The position numbers and the translations under genes were made by a program. A DNA stretch of 64,000 bases, taken from assembly GCA_004352715.1 (NCBI GenBank), contig SCFE01000083.1:860355-924354 (forward strand). Reading direction: 5' to 3'. This stretch comes from Hofstenia miamia. Lineage: Eukaryota > Xenacoelomorpha > Acoela. Under the pieces are notes generated by a model that was given only the letters and a program-made list of their open reading frames with translations, had not been told where the DNA came from and ran no database searches. Below are positions 11,314 to 21,489 of this stretch, piece by piece (the first letter of the stretch is position 1; each line of letters starts with the position of its first letter).

Positions 11314-11620
11314 CAAATTAAGTCTCGCCAGGAAATTTTTATTGACGTTAAACATGTACAAAAAATCATTTTTTGCTTATTCATATTATTTAATTGTAAA
11401 AATAACTTACCCGCGGTGGAGAAATTCAACCATCCTTGACTCAATCTCCGTAAAAAGTGAACAATGTGTTACATTTTACAATTCAGAAAAATAATATCGG
11501 ATTTATTTAATTAAAAACACAAATGTATAGATTTTACACAAACGCTACAAAACTACGTTTATTCCATCAATATATGATCGTGACACAGGTTTATACATTG
11601 GATTTCATTTTTTTCATGAC
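11314..11620. repeat. Segment repeated after the single-N join at 12844
   Basis: Matches 12845-13151 over about 307 bp. The second copy then continues directly into sequence equal to 12678 onward, so the two copies look like alternative alleles, one lacking about 1.06 kb. Confidence 0.75.
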
Positions 11621-11660
11621 GGTGCTTTGTTTTACAGCATATCTCAGCATCAAGGAAATT

Positions 11661-11753
11661 GATGAACGCTTTTTTGCTGAGAGATTCCAAAGGAACCTCT
11701 CACAAAAAACTTTTTGATAAATTGCAAAGCAATTTCAACAAAAAGCGTTCATC
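11661..11753. other. Compact three-way-junction inverted repeat
   Basis: An outer stem, GATGAACGCTTTTT (from 11661) with its complement ending at 11753, encloses two hairpins: 11678-11702 (TGAGAG...CTCTCA, TTCC-AAA-GGAA top) and 11715-11737 (AAATTGC-AAA-GCAATTT). Both loops are AAA. It has no coding potential. It could be a tiny foldback element, a cruciform or a structured RNA. Confidence 0.5.
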
Positions 11754-12027
11754 ACCTTTGTTAAGATTGATTGACAGGTGCTCATTGATGAGTCATAACC
11801 AATTGTTAATTCATGAATAATAGGGGGCGTGGTTACAGTGTGCAGTTAATTGTGCATCACATAATCAATCTATGAATAATTTTAAAATTTACATGTGCGC
11901 ATGTTGGAGGATTTGTTATATATGGTACCAATCTTAATGACTACTACAAGACTATAATATCTGTAGCCTAAAATGACGCTTTTCTTGTATATATTTCATG
12001 TCTTTTTTATTATTTTTGTACATTATT

Positions 12028-12113
12028 GACGCTATTTAGAGAACTTATCAGTTTCTGAAATTGTAAATAAAAGTCTCTAAATATAGAATATCTTATCTTA
12101 TCTTATCTTATAG
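12028..12113 (+). repeat. LINE 3' UTR stem-loop and (TCTTA)n tail (copy 2)
   Basis: GACG then CTATTTAGAGA (12032-12042) pairs with TCTCTAAATATAG (12074-12086), again with a two-base AT bulge. AATATCTTATCTTATCTTA-type repeats follow. Same architecture as 5702-5775 with a different stem sequence. No LINE coding sequence is recognisable just upstream. Confidence 0.6.
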
Positions 12114-12579
12114 TGTATACTGACATTATATCTCATTATTAATGGGTGGTTGTATTGAATCCAGTCAAGTCTATTACGTATCATGGTATTTGGAATAATA
12201 TTTGGTCATGTATATGCATAGTTTACATAAATGTACAATAAACATCTTAACAAATTAGCCTATTTGCAAAAATTGTTAGTAAATTAGTTGCTTTATATGC
12301 AAATTGATTAATATTTAAAAAACGTGAGGGCATATTTGCCCTAAGAAAAATACAAGAATCATTAAAATATATAATTTTATATAAAATTTAGGGTGTAAAT
12401 ACATATTCCTTGTAAGATTTATTTTTTACATGCTTGTATTTTACGTCAAAACACTGACAGGTGTAATATCATTTCATAACTATACCGTGTTTAATTTACT
12501 TCAATCTTGGAAATATATGTATAATTTCAACAAAGCTCATTAGCAGACAGAAAAGCTGAAAATTCAGTCATTTTAACTA

Positions 12580-12843
12580 CAGTATTTCCCACCCAAATAT
12601 CCGCTATGTGCAATCAATTATCCGAATGGTGCGGTCGAATATCCGATCAGTTCAAACAAAAATCCAAAGTATGCACACAATAATCCGAATTGCGCATATA
12701 TTATCCAATGAAGAACTTGTGCACGATCAACGTCATTAAATATATTATAGCACCTTTTGCAACTTCCGCCTCTGCTTATAAATAAACCACAAGCGCATTT
12801 CGCAGACTTTACTTTGCAAAATGGCATAGCTATACAATATCTA
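12580..12843. mobile_element. Left end of a TA-flanked element with 21-bp-phased ATCC repeats (family B)
   Basis: TA is followed by CAGTATTTCCCACCC, a Tc1/mariner-type terminus. ATCC(G/A) cores begin at 12599, 12620, 12641, 12662, 12683 and 12703: five steps of 21, 21, 21, 21 and 20 bp. Past 12707 comes the 55-bp conserved block at 12749-12803 and an open frame on the minus strand starting at 12827 (MPFCKVKSAKCACGLF). No opposite terminus was found, so the element is partial. The join at 12844 prevents following it. Confidence 0.55.
12749..12803 (-). repeat. 55-bp conserved block, copy 1 of 3
   Basis: Nearly identical (two mismatches) to 21414-21468, and identical to 13222-13276, which is the assembly/allelic repeat. 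The minus strand can be read as AKCACGLFISRGGSCKRC. The plus strand contains TATAAATA. Flanks of the 12.7-kb and 21.4-kb copies are unrelated. Confidence 0.7.
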
Positions 12844-13316
12844 NCAAATTAAGTCTCGCCAGGAAATTTTTATTGACGTTAAACATGTACAAAAAATCAT
12901 TTTTTGCTTATTCATATTATTTAATTGTAAAAATAACTTACCCGCGGTGGAGAAATTCAACCATCCTTGACTCAATCTCCGTAAAAAGTGAACAATGTGT
13001 TACATTTTACAATTCAGAAAAATAATATCGGATTTATTTAATTAAAAACACAAATGTATAGATTTTACACAAACGCTACAAAACTACGTTTATTCCATCA
13101 ATATATGATCGTGACACAGGTTTATACATTGGATTTCATTTTTTTCATGACAATAATCCGAATTGCGCATATATTATCCAATGAAGAACTTGTGCACGAT
13201 CAACGTCATTAAATATATTATAGCACCTTTTGCAACTTCCGCCTCTGCTTATAAATAAACCACAAGCGCATTTCGCAGACTTTACTTTGCAAAATGGCAT
13301 AGCTATACAATATCTA
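12844..13316. other. Single-N join followed by duplicated allele-like sequence
   Basis: After the N, 12845-13151 repeats 11314-11620 and 13151-13316 repeats 12678-12843. The second version lacks everything between about 11621 and 12677, including the three-way-junction repeat, the LINE tail and the family B terminus. Confidence 0.75.
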
Positions 13317-13634
13317 ACAATATTAAATTTCAGAAATTTAAAAATTTTAGTTTTCGAATTTAACTAAAATGATAAATAGAAAAAGCGATAGCATCACATT
13401 AAGATATCATTTTCCACTGCAATAGACTAATATCAATAACAAAAATTGGAAGCTTACATTTTGCGTTTTGCTTCAAGCTGTGCAATAAGTAAAAATGTGG
13501 AAAACCAAATAACTTTTTTGGAAAAAATAGTACAAGTAATTTAATAATAGAAATATAAAAAATCCAAGACAAACCTTTGATATTTAGCTATCTCTAAAGC
13601 ATCACATATTATGTAATCAATTAGTCAGGATGTT

Positions 13635-13985
13635 CTATTGCTTATGTGAGTTCGCGCTATTCATTGCTTCTATATTAAAAACATCTATTAGATTGTGAAT
13701 ATTAAATTCTTTTTGCATAAAATAGTTTTGGTTATAATCTCTCATTGCATTAATTTTTTCATTGTATGGCATGGAAATTTCTTGCAATATTAGTTGAAAT
13801 TTAATAAAGGCTTGCTCTCTTTTACAGTAACAACTGTTAAATAAATACATTTCTTGTTTAATTTTTAGCTCTACCCATAAGTTTTCAAAATTCTTAGTTT
13901 CTGTGAAAATTCTTGGTTACCCCACCAGCTCTAAGTTTTTCAGACTTGCTTAGTTTTCGATCTTTTCGAAATATTTTGAAATCTT
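13635..13985 (-). pseudogene. LINE apurinic-like endonuclease fragment
   Basis: The minus strand reads FKIFRKDRKLSKSEKLRAGGV, matching the 'Y.+FR.DR....GGGV' signature of LINE AP-endonucleases. After a one-base frame change it gives TETKNFENLWVELKIKQEMY and FNSCYCKREQAFIKFQLILQ, fitting the 'E..WVE+......+...Y' strands that follow. It stops at TGA after about 90 codons. No RT is next to it. The clade cannot be told from this segment. Confidence 0.5.
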
Positions 13986-14795
13986 TACAAATTGGTATTG
14001 AATAGCAAGATTTTAACAATTTTTGGGTTATTCACAAAAGTTTATTATGATCAAAGTTGCCGATTAGATAATATAACTATTCCAAAAGCGATATTCACAC
14101 ATATACAGGTTGATTATAGGTTGAGACAAAAATCAGAGATGTTTATAAAGCCTATGCAGTTTGTAACAAAAGCTGCGAATGATCAACATATGATTTTTGG
14201 AAGATATCAAATTTCAGTCAATGATGTTTAACTTTAAAAAATTAAGGGAATTTAAAATTAATAATGTTCTCTGCTTTTATAGATAGGTGAATTTGGGGCA
14301 TTTTAAATATCAAATTAGCCAAAAATGGAAAAGTTGGGATTTAAATAGTAATTTTAGATGGCTTAAATATGGGCAAATAATGTTTTTACAACAATGGTGT
14401 AAGTAATTGATAAAATTTCGCTATAATTTTTCTAACTGTTGAAATAAAAGTATATTGATCTTACAATTATATTATTAAGTTTCATGGCATATAATTTTTA
14501 TCAACCAAGTAGTATATCATCATTGCTGTTTAGCATTTACTAAAATTTTATTATGTATTAACACTCATGAAATACAATGAAGCTATATGAAGCATTGCTG
14601 GTCATATTAGTATGCATAATTAGGAAAATCAAATATCTATGCAAAAATCAATTATAGGACAATGATAACGTCAATAATAATATATTTCAAATAAATACTT
14701 TATATTGACTACAAAATGTGGGAACTTTACAAAATACTAATACAAAAATATTTATACCTAAATTCTATACAAATTATATACAAATTACCCAAAAT
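13986..14795. other. AT-rich spacer
   Basis: A 79-codon plus-strand open frame at 13992-14231 has plausible composition but no recognisable motif; I do not call it. Nothing else seen. Confidence 0.4.
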
Positions 14796-14801
14796 TTTAT
14801 T
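14796..14801 (-). terminator. Polyadenylation signal AATAAA
   Basis: Canonical hexamer on the minus strand, about 46 bases past the TAG at 14847-14849. This is the expected place for the 3' end of the spliced gene. Confidence 0.6.
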
Positions 14802-14846
14802 AATAATTGCAGAAATTATTACATGTGATAACTCTAAATAAAACTA

Positions 14847-16393
14847 CTACATTAAATCGTGATCTTCAAAATCTGTGAAACCGTTCCAATCAATATAACA
14901 ATCTTTCCATCTGAAAAATACATTAGTTTATTTAATATGAAGATATTACATAGTCAACCAATGTAAACTAATCAGAAAAAAATACTGGCAATAAACGGAC
15001 ACTTTCGTAACATTCGGCGAAAAGGTAACTCCTAAAAAATGTTCCAATTAAGCTAAAACAAGACTTTTGAAACCTTTACATCAGACTAATGCATCCCGTT
15101 AATTCAGCTTTCTGCAAGAAAACATGGTTTTATATTAATTTGCTTAGGAAATTTTTTATCTTTAAAAGCTGAAAAATCGTGCAGTGTGCGAAAACTGAAT
15201 TTTACGTCAATTTCGATGGCGAATAATAATAACGTCAGGTAATCAGCATTGCCTTACACATAAAAAACAAAGTCGAAGGTTAAATTTTCGGAGAAATTAT
15301 ATTATACCAAGGGAATTTATTCACTCATACAAAATAGCGAAAAAGACATTAATTGCAATAGACAAAAAAGTCCATACATTACATTAAAAAACAGTTTTTC
15401 TAATACTGACAATGCGTGCTACAAAACAATAACAGCAAGAGAATTTTCAAAATGAATATCTCTTAGAAAATTTTTCTGTTTCTGTTTTCTCAAACTACGT
15501 ATTTAATCAGTCATATGAAAGACATTCTAGGGTCCTATCAGGAATAAAAATCTAGAAGTCCGTATTGAGAATAATTCACAAATCCAAAATTGAAGATCGA
15601 TTGTGATAGAATTCCCGTGAATCTAAATTTCAGGACGGTAAACACATTATATGATGAAATACTTAAATTGAGTAAAAACACTGTCATATTGTGGCTAGTC
15701 CAAATTTAATAAAATCACTATGTATATTTCAAATATATTACTTTGTTCTAATGGCGTTTTCTAATAAAGGTCGCTCATCGTCCTCAGCTTCACTCTGTTC
15801 AAATGGAATAACAGTATCTAAACAAAAATGAAGTTACCATCAATAAAAATATAAGTAAAATTGACGATTGCATTAAGAGAAAACACTAACACTATAAAAA
15901 TAGCATGATCATAAAAAACACATTTAATAATATGGTACCCCATCAGAAAAACATTATTGTAAACTACAAGACTGTTTTGTGTTTTGTAATGGAAATTGCT
16001 TGCATGTCAATGATTGGCTAAATGCCAAGCACTTATAAGTTGTTTAAATCCTATTACTTTGTTATATTTTAGTAATTAATGAGATAAATATCTTCAAAAT
16101 TCGTAACTTAGATTTGAGTGTTTTGACGTTCAACTATTAGTACAATTTAAATAAGAGTTAAAAAGTCAGGTCTAATTTGAATTTGCAATGTATAAATAGG
16201 AATGGGATGTATCCAAACCATAGGGTTTATCATATATAGGCTGAGACATAACTTAATTGGTGGGATAGAAATTAACAATTTGAAGCACCGGATAACACTA
16301 TCTAAGGTTTTAGCTTTTATTCCTTGATGTTGACTTAGGTCAATTACTAGATTGAAGTCGGCTGGACGGCCGCGGAGTGAATTGTTCCCATAT
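14847..16393 (-). CDS. 3' end of a spliced host gene: acidic tail with dileucine motif
   Basis: Three exons join in phase on the minus strand. Exon A is 16348-16393: acceptor TTTAG, donor GTAATT, coding IWEQFTPRPSSRLQS plus one base. Exon B is 15742-15817: acceptor TTTGTTTAG, donor GTAATA, coding TVIPFEQSEAEDDERPLL then ENAIRT. Exon C is 14847-14910: acceptor TTTTTCAG, coding WKDCYIDWNGFTDFEDHDLM then TAG. Introns are 530 and 831 bp. The tail contains DERPLL, matching the [DE]xxxL[LI] signal read by adaptor complexes for endosome/lysosome sorting. A cytosolic tail of a membrane protein is therefore a reasonable inference. I do not recognise the family, and upstream exons are not established. 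Confidence 0.55.
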
Positions 16394-17269
16394 CTAAAGC
16401 TAAAAAATTTCAAAAAAAGCCTATAAAAATTATAACTAAATTCTTAATGGCAACACCGATTTTAGTTTCTTTGTGCACATTGTTGTTGCCCACATACGCT
16501 TGCATGAATACATTCAGAAGCATTGTCCTTTAAAATGACAAAACTCCATTCTTTGCTAGCTTTGGTGTGCATTTCAGAAATTTATTAGATTTTTACAACT
16601 TTTGAAAATCAATATTTTCCCAATTTCTAAAATCTGTGAATATATTAAAATTAATTCTATATGTATATTCAAATTTTCATTGAACTAATATCTAAGGATA
16701 TAGTTTGCTATGGTTGCAGACGCAAGGAAATTGAAACTCAAGAAATTAATATTAGGACAATTATTCAAAATATGGATTTTCAAAAAAAATCTTTACGAAA
16801 ACTTAACAACTTAACATTTGAATCCAATACTCATTGAATGAGATAATCAATTCTTAAAAAATGTCCCAAACAGAATTCATTAACGAAAACACCAGCATAC
16901 AATGTGCATTTCTGTGAAACACCAGCAGTTTTGTCAAAATCTGTTCAAAAAAAACGAAACTACTTAATGGTTTACATGACCACATTAATATCTCTATTCA
17001 ATTTGGAAATCTAGCATTGATCCAAACAATTCTTAACAGAACAAAAGTTTGCTTTAAATATACCAATAAATAGCATTTATACTTTTTTGTTAGGAAATGA
17101 TGGTTTTGTAAAATTGCCAATTAATGGAAAACCAGAAAGTGGTAAACATACGCTTTAAAATTAGCCTGCCTATATGTTCGAGCACGAGTTCTAAATACAC
17201 AAATAACTAGTCTACCATCAGAAAGATCTCTTACACAAGAAGGCGTACACTTACATATTTTGATACCAT

Positions 17270-17375
17270 TGATTATTAATAGAAATATCCAAAAGAGAAT
17301 CAATGAATTTAGTTGTGCTGAACGAACTATTAAAATAAAAGGCATTTCTCTACTGTAGATCTCGTCCTTCAGCAT
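17270..17375 (-). CDS. Possible first exon (signal anchor) of the spliced minus-strand gene
   Basis: An ATG at 17375 opens MLKDEIYSREMPF and then a hydrophobic run (LNSLILFWIFLLIING), ending near a strong GTAAGT donor at about 17265. Just upstream on the minus strand are CCAATTGG and a GC-rich GGGGCGCGG in otherwise AT-rich DNA, plausible promoter elements. Downstream, a small putative exon lies between an ATTTAG acceptor and a GTATGT donor at about 17150-17195. Joining the two at the GTAAGT site makes a stop, so the model is incomplete. Linkage to the 3' exons is inference from strand and spacing. Confidence 0.25.
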
Positions 17376-17420
17376 GTTTGCAATAGCCGCGCCCCAATTG
17401 GTGGAATTTTATTGATTGCT
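17376..17420 (-). promoter_or_regulatory. Candidate promoter: CCAAT palindrome and GC box
   Basis: The minus strand carries CCACCAATTGGGGCGCGG within 40 bp of the ATG at 17375. This is a rare GC-rich patch. Its function is inferred from position and composition only. Confidence 0.25.
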
Positions 17421-17525
17421 ACAGGCGATATCTAAGCAGTTGCATTCTATAATTGGTAATCAATATTATTGTCAACCAATATGTTAATAACGCTTAAGAT
17501 CATTTCAATTAAAGGCTCTGCAAGA

Positions 17526-17547
17526 TATATATATATATATATATATA
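17526..17547. repeat. (TA)n microsatellite
   Basis: About eleven TA units, directly abutting the start of the Helitron-like remnant. Confidence 0.9.
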
Positions 17548-19475
17548 ATTACGCAATCGTTTAGAAACACCTGCATTCAATGCTAACAGAAACCTTAATA
17601 CTTTCAGTAACTTTAGTTATTTACTTAATGGCCAGTGGACTACTTAGCGTTATGCAGCAAATATGCAAATTTATTGAACATCAGATTACAAAATTGAAGC
17701 AAATGAGAAATATTTATGTGTATACAATGATGATTGTGATATACTCAAATTATGAAATCAACCCTAATGAAGAATTAATATAGCATGTAAATCTAGTTAA
17801 AATGCTCTAAAACTAATCAAATATAACGGTGATTACGTGACAAAATTTCATTTAATTGATTTTAAAAACATACCATTGAAAGGCTGTGATTTTAATATCC
17901 AAGCTAATTGTCAAAAAATTGAAAAATTCATATTTATCTAAAACATTAGCATGGAAATTTTGAAAAATCTACAATGATTACTTTGCATATATTGTGAACA
18001 GACTAAAGCTGTGTCGCGTTCACAAAAGATTCTCAACACAATTTTCCAAAAAATACCAAGGGTTGAGGTTTTGGATAATGAGCAAAATTCACATTTAAAT
18101 TAAAAAAATTCTTTCAGAAAGTGCACTCTTGTGCTGAATTATCATGTGCGAATTTAGAAAGTCAAGTTCACATTTGCGCGTTTCGCAGTACTTGAATTTA
18201 CACAAACAAACACTACAAATGAGCCTCAGCAAGATGATTTATTGATAATCGAAATAACCGTACGGATTGGTTTTCAACGCTAGGAGATATTAGTGATAAT
18301 TCAGATAATGACAAAGCGCCTTCAATTTTGAAAAAATAAGGGAGAACTGCAAATTTTTAGGAGGACATTATCTTCGAAATAAAAATTTAGCCTTGTTCAC
18401 TAAAAAACGCAAACAATTTGACAGAACTTAAAACAACAGTTTTTCCAAAATATTGTTCCCAAAATGTAAGTCAAAGCATTCCTTTAGGTTAAACAGAGTC
18501 TATGCAATTCCCCTCTACAATTTATAACATGGAGCCTGATTGTTCTATCCCAATGGAATTACCTAAGTTTAGGTTTCGCCGGTTTACGGGATATGCTGAA
18601 AAAGTAGACTCGTAAATGGTGAGCTGTTGACATCTACTGATCCTCGTTATATACAATTGGTCTTTGATTCTGTCCTTAATTTGAACGTGAAGTCTAAAAT
18701 GGATTTAGGACGTGGATTTGATGAGATTACACATGGAAAAAATTTTTAACAAAGAAGATGAGAAAACGCAATCCATGTGTATTTGCTTTCATTCAGAGCA
18801 GCAGCAACATAAGTGCTTGTGAAACTATTTCACTGCACGTTATCATTTCAAATATGCTGCCGATAAAGAAGAATGTGATCAATCTCAAATTAAAGCAATT
18901 ACAGAACCAGTTTTTTAGTCGACAATGAAGGAATTAAAAACATTAAGATTACAGGATTATAGGCATTTACCATCTCTGGTATCTTGCAAAATATGCTGCC
19001 AGAGAAGAAAAAAGAGCACACGTTACGCTAAACGCATTTGGTGAGCTTAGCGTTGGGGTTGCAAAATGAGAGCATTAAGAACATCAATTAGTTTGGTCTC
19101 AGATCTCCAGAATTAGTATTAGTGTCAAAACTGGTCTATATTTTAGTTGCTTTATTCCACTAACGTGTCAATTGAGACGAATACATGGCCAACATATTTA
19201 TAGATATGAGCAACTTATAAACTCAGAGTACAGTCTCAGTTCAATATTGTTCGGATTTTTGGAGATCCTGACATTTGCAATTGTTTTGTTAAGAACAACC
19301 TGTACAAAGGGTGCTCCTGTTCACTCACTTTTCACATTATTAATTCATATACTAATATCTATGGGGTCGTTTGTGACTGAATTAGATTTATTTCGATCAG
19401 GACCACTTTCCACAGGTTTTGAACTAGTGTTTTAATTAATGTTTTGAATGAGGAAGAAAGTGTATATGAATTGCC
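17548..19475 (+). mobile_element. Degenerate Helitron-like element (copy 0)
   Basis: Runs collinear with the better copy at 40515-46330, segment by segment. 17563-17620 matches 40585-40650. About 17820-17860 matches the 'GGTGATTA.GT.A' region at 41070. 18110-18180 matches the Cys-rich 41310-41390. 18340-18400 matches 41640-41700. 18610-18680 matches the 'DPRYIQ' region at 41870. 18960-19080 matches 42890-43010. 19150-19230 matches 44380-44450. 19300-19475 matches 44600-44805. The Rep HUH block is deleted between about 18740 and 18750. No long frame survives and the PIF1 helicase is absent. Confidence 0.7.
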
Positions 19476-19562
19476 AATACTTGATGGGCGCGTCGCTTTG
19501 CGGAGTCCCAAACCTAGAGTGGACGTTAAACAATAGGGTATAAGAAGGTGCAACCATATGTN

Positions 19563-19771
19563 CTCAGCAATTGCTTGCTTAGACCTCTCGAAAGCTTTCG
19601 ATTCCGTAGACTACAGTATCTTACTACAAAAAATTAAATTTCTAGCTTTTTCTAATGACAGCATAGGTCTTATCTCCAGTTACTTATACAATCGCATGCA
19701 AAGAGTTAAAATTAATGAATCTTTTTCAGATTGGTTATGCACTAAAAATGGGGTTCCCCAGGGTACAATTT
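19563..19771 (+). pseudogene. Reverse transcriptase fragment of a non-LTR retrotransposon (cut by gap)
   Basis: An open stretch of about 70 codons after the N at 19562. It contains CLDLSKAFDSVDYSILL, the RT palm motif A with catalytic Asp, then RMQRVKIN and GVPQGTI, the RT motif before the YxDD box. It runs straight into the 1000-N gap, so the YADD box, thumb and C-terminus cannot be seen, and the N-terminus is lost at the single-N join. It differs from the LINE at 53.8-57.4 kb (which reads FDSLDFKIL and SNREQRVKIN), so it is another family or subfamily. Confidence 0.75.
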
Positions 19772-20771
19772 NNNNNNNNNNNNNNNNNNNNNNNNNNNNN
19801 NNNNNNNNNNNNNNNNNNNNNNNNNNNNNNNNNNNNNNNNNNNNNNNNNNNNNNNNNNNNNNNNNNNNNNNNNNNNNNNNNNNNNNNNNNNNNNNNNNNN
19901 NNNNNNNNNNNNNNNNNNNNNNNNNNNNNNNNNNNNNNNNNNNNNNNNNNNNNNNNNNNNNNNNNNNNNNNNNNNNNNNNNNNNNNNNNNNNNNNNNNNN
20001 NNNNNNNNNNNNNNNNNNNNNNNNNNNNNNNNNNNNNNNNNNNNNNNNNNNNNNNNNNNNNNNNNNNNNNNNNNNNNNNNNNNNNNNNNNNNNNNNNNNN
20101 NNNNNNNNNNNNNNNNNNNNNNNNNNNNNNNNNNNNNNNNNNNNNNNNNNNNNNNNNNNNNNNNNNNNNNNNNNNNNNNNNNNNNNNNNNNNNNNNNNNN
20201 NNNNNNNNNNNNNNNNNNNNNNNNNNNNNNNNNNNNNNNNNNNNNNNNNNNNNNNNNNNNNNNNNNNNNNNNNNNNNNNNNNNNNNNNNNNNNNNNNNNN
20301 NNNNNNNNNNNNNNNNNNNNNNNNNNNNNNNNNNNNNNNNNNNNNNNNNNNNNNNNNNNNNNNNNNNNNNNNNNNNNNNNNNNNNNNNNNNNNNNNNNNN
20401 NNNNNNNNNNNNNNNNNNNNNNNNNNNNNNNNNNNNNNNNNNNNNNNNNNNNNNNNNNNNNNNNNNNNNNNNNNNNNNNNNNNNNNNNNNNNNNNNNNNN
20501 NNNNNNNNNNNNNNNNNNNNNNNNNNNNNNNNNNNNNNNNNNNNNNNNNNNNNNNNNNNNNNNNNNNNNNNNNNNNNNNNNNNNNNNNNNNNNNNNNNNN
20601 NNNNNNNNNNNNNNNNNNNNNNNNNNNNNNNNNNNNNNNNNNNNNNNNNNNNNNNNNNNNNNNNNNNNNNNNNNNNNNNNNNNNNNNNNNNNNNNNNNNN
20701 NNNNNNNNNNNNNNNNNNNNNNNNNNNNNNNNNNNNNNNNNNNNNNNNNNNNNNNNNNNNNNNNNNNNNNN
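19772..20771. other. Assembly gap (1000 N)
   Basis: Exactly 1000 N, a conventional unknown-size gap. An RT fragment enters it from the left on the plus strand, and an unrelated minus-strand coding remnant enters from the right. Confidence 0.99.
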
Positions 20772-21489
20772 TGAATTACAAGAAGGAAAGGAATTGTCAA
20801 TGCAGGGCAAAAAGTGATTAAATGGAATGTAACCAACATTTTCAATTTGCTCATGACAGCCCCAAGGACACTTAACTGATCTGAATGCATATTTGTCCAA
20901 AGCTAATTCCAGATTTTGAATAAGGTTGTTAAATTCCTGAATGTTGTCTGCTCGGTCAGAGAAAATGCAATTAGTTTTAAATTGTGTTCGAATAGTTTCA
21001 TCAAAATTGTTTATGCAATGATCACATTGCAAATGTAGAGTTTGTGGCAAACATTTCCATATGGCAACCATTGACTCAATGTTTTTGTTTTTAAAAATGT
21101 TTACATATAGAACTGATCGCCATGCCAAAGACCACCACTTAATGTTTTTCACGAATTTCAATTGTGAATATCGCATAGATATATCACATAACCTCAGGTT
21201 TATGATTTATGAAAATGAAAGTTCTGAAAATTACTAATAGATATTAGGTCTACTTGGGAACGCTTACAACCATCACAGCATATGATATTATGTAAATCAA
21301 GTGACGATAATGGATCATTAATTGGTCTACAACCTGATTTCTCTGTTGATGTTCATGTACAATGGAGGTTGCGCCTTCATTATGATTATCATTTGAAGTT
21401 GACGATGATGGTGAGCACCTTTTGCAAATTCCGCCTCTGCTTATAAATAAATCACAAGCGCATTTCGCCCACCACCAAGAAAAGATCAA
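20772..21489 (-). pseudogene. Broken Cys-rich coding remnant of unknown family
   Basis: On the minus strand, three reading-frame pieces follow one another. First, from ATG 21489: AKCACDLFISRGGICKRC, then a Ser/Asn-rich linker. Second, after a frame change near 21340: DPLSSLDLHNIICCDGCKRS. Third, after another near 21190: LRLCDISMRYSQLKF, IKWWSLAWRSVLYVNIFKN, a CDHC motif, RADNIQEFNNLIQNLELALD and SVKCPWGCHEQIENVGYIPF. It then enters the gap. CxC, CxxC and CPWGC pairs suggest metal-binding ribbons. I do not recognise the family. A transposon-encoded protein is likely given the surroundings and the repeated first block. Confidence 0.45.
21414..21468 (-). repeat. 55-bp conserved block, copy 3 of 3
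   Basis: Matches 12749-12803 with two differences (C to A, and C to T on the plus strand). Both would change an amino acid if the block is coding. Identity stops sharply on both sides. Confidence 0.7.

Noticed and set aside
16147-16413. 88-codon minus-strand ORF
   Set aside because: Covers the 46-nt exon A in another frame; splice sites and in-phase joining favour the exon model.
19558-21176. Several ORFs of 350-500 codons
   Set aside because: Most of their length is N. Only the ends before and after the gap carry real sequence; these are annotated separately.
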